Shown piece after piece: positions 6,552-12,423 of a stretch of DNA of 14,016 bases. The stretch spans positions 1 through 14,016 of the forward strand of contig USGP01000028.1 in assembly GCA_900554315.1 (NCBI GenBank). Direction: 5' to 3'. Every line of letters starts with the position of its first letter. Positions within the stretch are counted from its first letter, which is position 1. A program made the position numbers and the translations under genes. The notes below the pieces were generated by a model. It ran no database searches. It was not told the DNA's origin and saw only the letters and a list, made by a program, of their open reading frames with translations. The DNA is from an uncultured Mycoplasmatota bacterium (GTDB lineage Bacteria > Bacillota_I > Bacilli_A > RF39 > UBA660).

Positions 6552-6908
6552 ATGGCAAATATTAAAATTGAAAGACTTAATCATTTGATTCAACAAGAGA
6601 TTAGTGTGATATTAATGCAAGAAGTAAGAGATGAAGATTTAAAATTTGTAACCATTACTGGTTGTGATACAAGTAGTGATTATAGTTATTGTAAAGTTTA
6701 TTTTACGATATTAGATGAAAGTAAAAAGGATACAGTGTTAGAAGCTTTAGATGGTGCTAGTCCATTTATTCGTAGTAAACTTGCAGAGCGTATTGATATT
6801 AGACATACTCCGGAACTTAAATTTATTTATGATACTTCTATTGAATATGGAGAACATATTGAAAAAATCATTGATAAAATCCATGAAGAAGATAAAGAGA
6901 TTGCTTAG
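6552..6908 (+). CDS. rbfA: 30S ribosome-binding factor A
   Basis: RbfA is a single KH-like-domain protein that binds the immature 30S subunit near helix 1 of 16S rRNA and assists late assembly. The 118-residue product matches the family throughout: KIERLNHLIQQEISVILMQEVRD at the N-terminus, FVTITGCDTSSDYSYCKVYFTIL, ALDGASPFIRSKLAERIDIRHTPELKFIYD and a C-terminal helix DKIHEE. Length is normal. It starts after AGGAGG with ideal spacing, 21 bases from the infB stop, and is the last gene of the operon; its stop codon lies in the loop of the terminator. Confidence 0.95.
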   Translation: MANIKIERLNHLIQQEISVILMQEVRDEDLKFVTITGCDTSSDYSYCKVYFTILDESKKDTVLEALDGASPFIRSKLAERIDIRHTPELKFIYDTSIEYGEHIEKIIDKIHEEDKEIA

Positions 6909-6920
6909 GTCTCTTTTTTT
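6894..6920 (+). terminator. Terminator of the rimP-rbfA operon
   Basis: AAAGAGA (6894-6900) pairs with TCTCTTT (6910-6916); the nine-base loop contains the rbfA stop codon, and a run of T follows. Confidence 0.85.
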
Positions 6921-6961
6921 GTGTCATGTTTACTTTTTTTCTTTGATTTCTAGCCTTTTTT

Positions 6962-6991
6962 TTGATAACTTTTATTGTTTTATGGTATAAT
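6962..6991 (+). promoter_or_regulatory. Promoter of the hydrolase-murF-ddl operon
   Basis: TTGATA (6962-6967), an 18-base spacer and TATAAT (6986-6991) preceded by TGG make a near-consensus extended -10 promoter. The predicted start near 6998 leaves AGGTGA just ahead of the ATG at 7011 and excludes the upstream ATG at 6975 as a start. Confidence 0.8.
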
Positions 6992-7010
6992 GCTTGTAGT
7001 AGGTGATGAT

Positions 7011-7730
7011 ATGAAAACAAATATTAGAGGAGTTAATGTCAATTACATACAATATGGTGAGGGAAAAGATATTTTGCTTCTTCATGGATGGGGACAAAAT
7101 ATTCAGATGATGAAATATCTAGGAGATTATTTTTGTGATCGTTTTCGTATTACTATTTTAGATTTTCCAGGTTTTGGAGAAAGTGATGAGCCTTCTAATC
7201 CTTGGACGTTAAATGATTATGTTTTATTATTAGAAGAATTGGTAAGAAAATTAAAAATTAAAAAGCCTATTGTTATGGGGCATTCATTTGGTGGAAGAGT
7301 TGCTATTAAGTATTCGGCAGATCACCCTATTGAAAAATTGGTGTTATTTGGTAGTCCTTGTATTCGTTTACAGAAAAAATTACCACTTACGACAAGAGTA
7401 TTAAAAAAATTAAAAACATTACCTGGTTTAGATCAGATTGGTGAATATATGAAAAAGTATATTGGTTCTCGTGATTATAAGGCGGCTAGTCCTATTATGA
7501 GACAGACTTTAGTAGAAGTTGTCAATGAGGATTTATCTTCATGTGCTAAAAAAATAGAAGAACCTACTTTATTAATATGGGGAGATCATGATGATGAGGC
7601 CCCAGTAGAAGAGGCTAAATTATTAGAAGAAATTATGTATGATGCGGCTTTAATTGTTTTACCTGGAACACATTATGCATATATTGAAAACTTACCTCAG
7701 GTTGTTTCTATTCTTAATCAATTTATTTAG
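7011..7730 (+). CDS. Alpha/beta-fold hydrolase
   Basis: A 239-residue cytoplasmic alpha/beta hydrolase (Abhydrolase_1 type). Visible elements: the oxyanion-hole HGWG (25-28), DFPGFGESD (51-59), the nucleophile elbow GHSFGG with S92, the acid loop WGDHDDEAP with D194 as likely acid, and the catalytic H221 in GTHYAYIENLP. No signal peptide. Substrate cannot be deduced. A further in-frame ATG at 6975 would add 12 residues but lies upstream of the -10 box, so 7011 with AGGTGA is chosen. Its stop overlaps the AGGAGGAG ribosome binding site of the Mur ligase gene, so the two are probably translationally coupled; the context suggests, but does not prove, a cell-envelope role. Confidence 0.9.
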   Translation: MKTNIRGVNVNYIQYGEGKDILLLHGWGQNIQMMKYLGDYFCDRFRITILDFPGFGESDEPSNPWTLNDYVLLLEELVRKLKIKKPIVMGHSFGGRVAIKYSADHPIEKLVLFGSPCIRLQKKLPLTTRVLKKLKTLPGLDQIGEYMKKYIGSRDYKAASPIMRQTLVEVVNEDLSSCAKKIEEPTLLIWGDHDDEAPVEEAKLLEEIMYDAALIVLPGTHYAYIENLPQVVSILNQFI

Positions 7731-7739
7731 GAGGAGTTT

Positions 7740-9353
7740 ATGATTATTTTATATTTGTTTTTACTACTTTGTATTTTTGTTTGCTTAGTATGTAAGTCAA
7801 GAAGATATTTACATATGTTGCAACAGAATTTATATAATGAAAATAATCGTTACCTAAAATGGGTGATGAAAAATGGTAAATTATTTTTAGATTTAGATTT
7901 ATCAGCTATACTTTTATGTTTAGTTGGTTTAATGGTTGTATATGATGTAGAAAAATTTGCTATTGTTTTATCACTTATTCTTGGTGGAGTTTATATTTTC
8001 ATGTCGTATGTATGGCGTAATCGTTTGGCTGATGACCAGAATAAAAAGCCGTTAGTTGTGACAGCGAGAATTAAAAGATTGATTGTTACGGTAAGTATTT
8101 TATATTTGATACCAGTTGTTTTCTTATTATGGAAAAATACAGATGCTCAGTTTGTGTGGGCTATGTTTACAATACTTTCTGTTATGGTAGTGTTGAATCC
8201 AATTATTGTTTTTATTGCTAATATTATTAATTTTCCTATTGAAAGAGGAGTATATTATTACTATAAACATAAAGCTCAGAGTAAATTAAAAAGTATGCCT
8301 AATTTAAAAATAATAGGTATTACTGGTAGTTATGGTAAAACTAGTAGTAAAAATATTTTGAGTGATATTTTAAATATTCGTTATAATGCTTTACCAACAC
8401 CAAGAAATTTAAATACTTATAATGGATTAATTATGACAATTAATAATCATTTAACGAAGTTTAACGATATTTTTATTGCTGAAATGGGTGCTTATGTAAA
8501 AGGTGAAATTAAAGGTTTGTGTAAGCTAGTAAAACCTCAGTATGGAATTTTAACTCGGATTGGAACTGCTCATTTAGAGACGTTTGGTAGTGAACAAAAT
8601 ATTATTGATGGAAAATTTGAACTTATTGAATCATTGCCAAGTGATGGATTTGCTGTTTTAAATGGTGATGATCCAAAGCAGGTTCACTATCAATTGAAAA
8701 ATAAAGTTAGAGTTATTTGGATTGGTATTGATAATCCTGATGTTGATGTTCGAGCGACAGATATTCGGTGTTCTAACAAAGGAACAGAATTTAATGTTGT
8801 TTTCCCAGGAGATGATAAAAAATATCATTTTGAAACTAAATTATTAGGAAATCATAATGTTTATAATATTTTAGCTGGTCTTGCTTTTGGTTATGAATTT
8901 GGAATTACAATCCCAGAGCTACAACAGGCTGTGAAAGGAGTAAGACCTGTAGAGCATCGTTTGGAATTAAAACGATTAGGTAATTTTTATCAGATTGATG
9001 ATGCTTATAATTCTAATCCAGTTGGAGCAGAAAATGCTGTAAAAGTTTTAGGAATGATGCCTGGATTGAAAGTTGTTGTTACTCCTGGTATGATTGAACT
9101 TGGAGATAAGGAAGATGAGTATAATAAAAAATTTGGTGAGCAGATTGCCAGAGTTGCAGACTATGCTATTTTGATTGGTGAACACAAAACAAAACCTATT
9201 CGAGAAGGTTTGCTTTCTAAAGGTTTTGAAAAAGATAGAATAATTGTGTTTAATGATGTACGTAATGCATATCCTTTTATTGGAAACTTAGCTAATAATC
9301 ATGAGGTTTATGCATTATTTGAAAATGATTTACCAGATACATATAATGAATAG
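7740..9353 (+). CDS. murF: Membrane-anchored MurF-type Mur ligase (UDP-MurNAc-tripeptide--D-Ala-D-Ala ligase family)
   Basis: MurF adds D-Ala-D-Ala to UDP-MurNAc-tripeptide, the last cytoplasmic peptide-building step. The 537-residue product is longer than the usual 450 or so because residues 1-165 carry about five hydrophobic segments (1-18, 55-70, 73-92, 112-130, 140-163). The catalytic part is a normal three-domain Mur ligase: ATP P-loop GITGSYGKTSSK (193-204), AEMGAY (247-252), TAHLE (276-280), a Lys in DGKFEL (292), GNHNVYN (370-376), RPVEHRLE (402-409), DAYNSNP (421-427), GMIELG (450-455) and the late motif ENDLPD. The neighbouring ddl makes its co-substrate. Membrane-tethered MurF-like proteins exist in some Firmicutes; the tether could place the enzyme near MraY. 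Strong ribosome binding site overlapping the preceding stop. Confidence 0.85.
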   Translation: MIILYLFLLLCIFVCLVCKSRRYLHMLQQNLYNENNRYLKWVMKNGKLFLDLDLSAILLCLVGLMVVYDVEKFAIVLSLILGGVYIFMSYVWRNRLADDQNKKPLVVTARIKRLIVTVSILYLIPVVFLLWKNTDAQFVWAMFTILSVMVVLNPIIVFIANIINFPIERGVYYYYKHKAQSKLKSMPNLKIIGITGSYGKTSSKNILSDILNIRYNALPTPRNLNTYNGLIMTINNHLTKFNDIFIAEMGAYVKGEIKGLCKLVKPQYGILTRIGTAHLETFGSEQNIIDGKFELIESLPSDGFAVLNGDDPKQVHYQLKNKVRVIWIGIDNPDVDVRATDIRCSNKGTEFNVVFPGDDKKYHFETKLLGNHNVYNILAGLAFGYEFGITIPELQQAVKGVRPVEHRLELKRLGNFYQIDDAYNSNPVGAENAVKVLGMMPGLKVVVTPGMIELGDKEDEYNKKFGEQIARVADYAILIGEHKTKPIREGLLSKGFEKDRIIVFNDVRNAYPFIGNLANNHEVYALFENDLPDTYNE

Positions 9354-9364
9354 GAGTGTAAAGT

Positions 9365-10588
9365 ATGAGAATTAAAGTTGGAGTTATTTTTGGAGGAGAA
9401 ACTGTAGAGCATGAAGTTAGTATTATTTCTGCTATGCAAGCAATGAATAAATTGGATCAAGAAAAATATGATATTATTCCAATTTATATTACAAAGGATA
9501 GAGAGTGGTATACTGGAGATATGTTAAAAGATATTGAAGTATATCAAGATTTGTCTTTAATTAGAAAGTATGGAAAGAATGTTGTTTTATATTGTCGTAA
9601 AGGTTCTTTCGTTTTACAAAAGAAAAACTTTCCTAGAACGATTGTTAGTGATATTGATATTATTTTACCAGTTGTTCATGGTACTAATGTAGAGGATGGA
9701 GGTTTGCAAGGATATTTACAAACAATTGGTGTTCCTTTTGTAGGTAGTGATGTTTATGCATCTGTTGTTGGACAAGATAAAGTATTTATGAAAGATATCT
9801 GGAAAAATGCAAAACTTCCAATGACTGATTATACTTGGTTTTATGATGTTGATTATAAACAAGATAGTGATGTTGTTGTAGAAAAAGTTGAAAAGCTTAA
9901 ATATCCAGTTATTGTTAAACCTGCTACTACGGGTTCTAGTGTTGGTATTGCAGTGTGTGCAAATCGTGAAGAATTAATTGATGCTATTGATGATGCGATT
10001 CAATACGATAAAAAGATTTTGGTTGAAGAAGTTGTTCAAAACTTAAAAGAAGTAAATATTGCTGTTATGGGTAATTATGAACGACAAAAAGTAAGTGAGA
10101 TTGAGGAAGTTCTTTCAGGTCATAAATTCTTAACTTATGCTGATAAATATATAGGTGGAGGAAAAGGTAAGTTAAAAGGTGTTAAAGTTCCTGTAAAAGG
10201 TACTTCAAAAGGAATGGCCTCTGCTAATAGAAAATTACCTGCTGATTTAACAGATAAAGAGAGAAAAGAAGTAGAAGAAGTTGCAGTAAAAGCGTTTAGA
10301 GCATTGGGGTCTTCTGGAAATAGTAGAATTGATTTCTTAATTGATGAGAAAACGAATAAAGTTTATATTAATGAAATTAATTCGATTCCTGGTAGTTTAG
10401 CATTTTATTTATGGGAAGCTAAAGGTGTAGATTTTTCTTCTGTTCTTGATGAAATGATTAATATTGGTGTTAAAGATTATAAAAAACGTGTTAGTAAAAC
10501 TCATTCTTTTGAAACAAATATTTTACAGGGATTTGCAGCTCATGGTGGTGTAAAAGGAATGAAAGGAGTAAAAGGAAAGTTAAGATAA
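9365..10588 (+). CDS. ddl: D-alanine--D-alanine ligase family (ATP-grasp)
   Basis: Ddl joins two D-Ala in the cytoplasm using ATP, giving the dipeptide used by MurF, whose gene lies 11 bases upstream. The 407-residue product is longer than the usual 310-370. Motifs: VIFGGETVEHEVS (7-19, with E15 matching the catalytic Glu), VVHGTNVEDGGLQG (103-116), YPVIVKPATTGSSVG (180-194, ATP-binding Lys and Ser), TYADKY (257-262, Tyr typical of Ddl rather than the VanA-type His), RIDFLID (321-327) and INEINSIPGS (335-344), the metal-binding Asn and Glu; the common NTxPG is NSIPG here. Unusual: a Gly/Lys-rich loop at 263-285 and a C-terminal tail ending VKGMKGVKGKLR. The stop lies in a terminator loop. Confidence 0.9.
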   Translation: MRIKVGVIFGGETVEHEVSIISAMQAMNKLDQEKYDIIPIYITKDREWYTGDMLKDIEVYQDLSLIRKYGKNVVLYCRKGSFVLQKKNFPRTIVSDIDIILPVVHGTNVEDGGLQGYLQTIGVPFVGSDVYASVVGQDKVFMKDIWKNAKLPMTDYTWFYDVDYKQDSDVVVEKVEKLKYPVIVKPATTGSSVGIAVCANREELIDAIDDAIQYDKKILVEEVVQNLKEVNIAVMGNYERQKVSEIEEVLSGHKFLTYADKYIGGGKGKLKGVKVPVKGTSKGMASANRKLPADLTDKERKEVEEVAVKAFRALGSSGNSRIDFLIDEKTNKVYINEINSIPGSLAFYLWEAKGVDFSSVLDEMINIGVKDYKKRVSKTHSFETNILQGFAAHGGVKGMKGVKGKLR

Positions 10589-10604
10589 CCTTCCTTTCTT
10601 TTTT
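10570..10604 (+). terminator. Terminator of the ddl operon, overlapping the ddl 3' end
   Basis: AAAGGAAAG (10571-10579) pairs, with one bulged A, with CTTCCTTT (10590-10597); the loop includes the ddl stop codon, and six T (10599-10604) follow. The next gene's ATG begins at 10605, directly after the U-tract. Confidence 0.65.
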
Positions 10605-11207
10605 ATGAAAGTTTTATTGTTGATTCGTCCTGAAAATGGCGAGGAAAGAGACTATTATTATCAAAAAGCTATTAGAGATTTCGGTGGAGAAGTTGTAACT
10701 GTTTGTGATAGTGATTCAGAGGAAGTTATTTTGAATCGATTACGTGATATAGATGGTATTTTGTTGCCTGGTGGAGATGTAGTTGGTCCTTGGGATTTTT
10801 TCTTAATTGATTATGCAGTTAAAAATAAGTTAAGACTTCTTGGGATTTGTCAAGGAATGCAATCGATGGCTCTTTGGAAGACAGGTAGAGATTTGGTTGG
10901 TCTTGGGGATGTGGAACATAATTTAGAACATGATGAATATCATCACTTTGTTACTCTTAAAAAGGGAAGTCACTTGCATGAAATTATGGGAGAAGATTAT
11001 ATTAGAGTGAATTCTTTTCATAATTATACAGTGTTAGATGGCGGTAACTTTGATGTTGTTGCTAAATCAGATGATGGTTTGATAGAGGCTGTTGAGAGTC
11101 AAGATCATCCTTTTCAAATTGGGGTACAATGGCATCCTGAAAGAATGCTAGAGCTTAATCATGATTTATATAGTGAGAAGTTATTTCGCGCATTTTTAAA
11201 AAAATAA
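10605..11207 (+). CDS. Class I glutamine amidotransferase-like protein (peptidase C26, gamma-glutamyl-GABA hydrolase type)
   Basis: The 200-residue product has the class I glutamine amidotransferase triad: nucleophile C82 in LLGICQGMQSM, and H177 with E179 in QWHPE. LLPGGDVVGP (53-62) and the early strand are typical of the PuuD/peptidase C26 group, which hydrolyse gamma-glutamyl amides, but that group is usually about 250 residues, so this is a compact member. Substrate is not deducible; following ddl and a Mur ligase, a role on a gamma-glutamyl bond of a peptidoglycan intermediate is possible but speculative. It is not clearly GatD, whose MurT partner is absent. Odd: no Shine-Dalgarno precedes the ATG; the upstream bases are the pyrimidine-rich tail of the ddl terminator, and no alternative early start is available. 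Confidence 0.8.
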   Translation: MKVLLLIRPENGEERDYYYQKAIRDFGGEVVTVCDSDSEEVILNRLRDIDGILLPGGDVVGPWDFFLIDYAVKNKLRLLGICQGMQSMALWKTGRDLVGLGDVEHNLEHDEYHHFVTLKKGSHLHEIMGEDYIRVNSFHNYTVLDGGNFDVVAKSDDGLIEAVESQDHPFQIGVQWHPERMLELNHDLYSEKLFRAFLKK

Positions 11208-11233
11208 AAACTCAAAATTGTTTGAGTTTTTTT
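11206..11233 (+). terminator. Terminator of the amidotransferase gene
   Basis: CTCAAA (11211-11216) pairs with TTTGAG (11221-11226) around ATTG, extended by flanking A and T runs. Confidence 0.85.
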
Positions 11234-11234
11234 G

Positions 11235-11256
11235 TGCTATAATATGGGTAAAAGGA
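11235..11256 (+). promoter_or_regulatory. Extended -10 promoter and RBS of the coiled-coil protein gene
   Basis: TATAAT at 11238-11243 is preceded by TGC (11235-11237), a full extended -10; no good -35 is seen since the terminator occupies that place. AAAGGA (11251-11256) is the ribosome binding site for ATG 11266. Confidence 0.7.
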
Positions 11257-11265
11257 TGTGTTGTT

Positions 11266-12198
11266 ATGGGAAAAGATAATGGAATTGAAGTAAGAAAAAT
11301 TATTGATATTGATGAGGACAGTATTGAAAAGTATAGTTTTGTATTAGAGGAAGAGGGATTGGTTTCTGGGAAACATGATGTTAGATATGATCCTATTTAT
11401 TTGTATCAATTAGAAGATATGATATATGGTGCTTTTGTTGATTATCGTTTAGAAGATAATCATTTGGATGTTACATTTTGTTCTTATTTAAAGGAGCATG
11501 CTGATGATGACTTTGAAATTATTTATGAACTACCTGAAAAAGAAGAAGATTATTTGCAGCATATGATGGATAGTGATGAAGTACAGGAACGTTTGACTGA
11601 TTTGGAAGAAAAGACTGATCTTTTGTCTGATAGAATTAGAGATTTCAATGAGGAAATGAATACTTCTCTTAATCTGGATAATATTTCTATGGAAGAGTTA
11701 GAGGAGAGAAAGCAATGTTATTTAGAATTAAAAGATGAATTTTCTACTTTTTCTTTGTTAGAAGCTAGAATGTTAGGAAATTGGGGAATTGAACTTTCTA
11801 GTTTTGTTAATCGTATTTTACAGGCATTACATACTTTAGATAAGGAACAATATCAGTTGCAGATTCAACAGGATAAGTTGTTGAAAGAAAAGAATAAGCG
11901 TGATGTTGCACGTGCTAATTTGTATCAAGAACTTGGTATTCCTCTAGATTTTGTTATGACGAATCCTAAGTTTTTGGTTAAGACTTTTGTTGATGAGAAA
12001 AATGGGGGATTTTCGGCATTTAAATTGGAGTTAGTTATTAATTATTATTATGAAAATGGTTGGAAATTATATAAGATTTTTACAAATACTTTAGGTGTAA
12101 ACTCTCAAAATACTAGTATTAATGGTTTTGGAGTTGGTAATAATTCTACTATTGAAGAAACTGTTGTAGTATTTGAGAGAATGGATTCAGAAGTATAA
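11266..12198 (+). CDS. Uncharacterised coiled-coil protein with a DUF4177-like C-terminus
   Basis: I do not recognise this 310-residue protein. It has an acidic N-terminal part (1-100) rich in Tyr, Asp and Glu, a predicted coiled coil over about 104-135 and 141-160, a second long helical stretch (about 162-222, many Gln/Lys/Leu), and a C-terminal part (about 253-306) where INYYYENGWKLYKIF followed by ETVVVFER resembles the small DUF4177 fold ('GWELV...' then '...F.R'). Between these lies a Gly/Asn/Ser loop (277-294). No signal peptide or membrane segment, so probably cytoplasmic. An upstream in-frame TTG at 11218 lies inside the preceding terminator and upstream of the TATAAT box, so the ATG at 11266 with AAAGGA is chosen. 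It is transcribed alone and ended by a bidirectional terminator. Confidence 0.8.
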   Translation: MGKDNGIEVRKIIDIDEDSIEKYSFVLEEEGLVSGKHDVRYDPIYLYQLEDMIYGAFVDYRLEDNHLDVTFCSYLKEHADDDFEIIYELPEKEEDYLQHMMDSDEVQERLTDLEEKTDLLSDRIRDFNEEMNTSLNLDNISMEELEERKQCYLELKDEFSTFSLLEARMLGNWGIELSSFVNRILQALHTLDKEQYQLQIQQDKLLKEKNKRDVARANLYQELGIPLDFVMTNPKFLVKTFVDEKNGGFSAFKLELVINYYYENGWKLYKIFTNTLGVNSQNTSINGFGVGNNSTIEETVVVFERMDSEV

Positions 12199-12228
12199 AA
12201 AAACCTAACATTTATTGTTAGGTTTTTT
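12198..12228. terminator. Bidirectional terminator
   Basis: CCTAACA (12204-12210) pairs with TGTTAGG (12216-12222), flanked by six A and six T. It can end the plus-strand coiled-coil gene and the minus-strand tRNA-Lys transcript. Confidence 0.88.
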
Positions 12229-12238
12229 AATTTCAATA

Positions 12239-12314
12239 TGGTGGACTGTTAGGGATTCGAACCCTAGACCCACTGATTAAGAGTCAGTTGCTCTACCAAC
12301 TGAGCTAACAGTCC
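12239..12314 (-). tRNA. tRNA-Lys(CUU)
   Basis: Minus-strand cloverleaf of 76 bases with encoded CCA. Acceptor GGACTGT/ACAGTCC is perfect; D arm GCTC-AGTTGGTA-GAGC; anticodon stem ACTGA/TCAGT with loop CTCTTAA, giving anticodon CTT, which reads AAG (Lys); T arm TAGGG-TTCGAAT-CCCTA; discriminator A followed by CCA. The promoter is a TGT-TATACT extended -10 (12342-12334 on the minus strand), about 20 bases before the 5' end. Most AT-rich genomes also need a UUU isoacceptor elsewhere. Confidence 0.95.
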
Positions 12315-12344
12315 AACTACAAGTTACTTATAGAGTATAACACA

Positions 12345-12390
12345 AAAAGAAAGAAAAGGGAATACCTAAATTGTAAATTTCCCTTTTCTT
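12345..12390 (-). terminator. Terminator of the lipoprotein gene
   Basis: A perfect 12-bp stem (12351-12362 with 12379-12390, core AAAAGGG/CCCTTTT) followed on the minus strand by a U-rich tail. It lies between the lipoprotein stop and the tRNA-Lys promoter and overlaps where that promoter's -35 would fall. Confidence 0.82.
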
Positions 12391-12423
12391 TTTATTGTTT
12401 ATTGTATAGTGTTGTATCTTTTT

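Noticed and set aside
6069..6596. A 175-codon minus-strand frame over the infB/rbfA junction
   Set aside because: Asn/Ile/Ser-rich shadow of two well-identified plus-strand genes; no ribosome binding site.
6975..7010. Upstream ATG as start of the alpha/beta hydrolase
   Set aside because: It precedes the TATAAT box and lacks a ribosome binding site; ATG 7011 has AGGTGA.
10605..11207. GatD of a MurT-GatD amidotransferase pair
   Set aside because: The upstream Mur ligase has MurF motifs and a ddl neighbour rather than MurT features, and a gene lies between them; the general class call is kept instead.
11218..11265. Upstream TTG start giving 16 extra residues on the coiled-coil protein
   Set aside because: It lies in the terminator stem-loop and upstream of the promoter.
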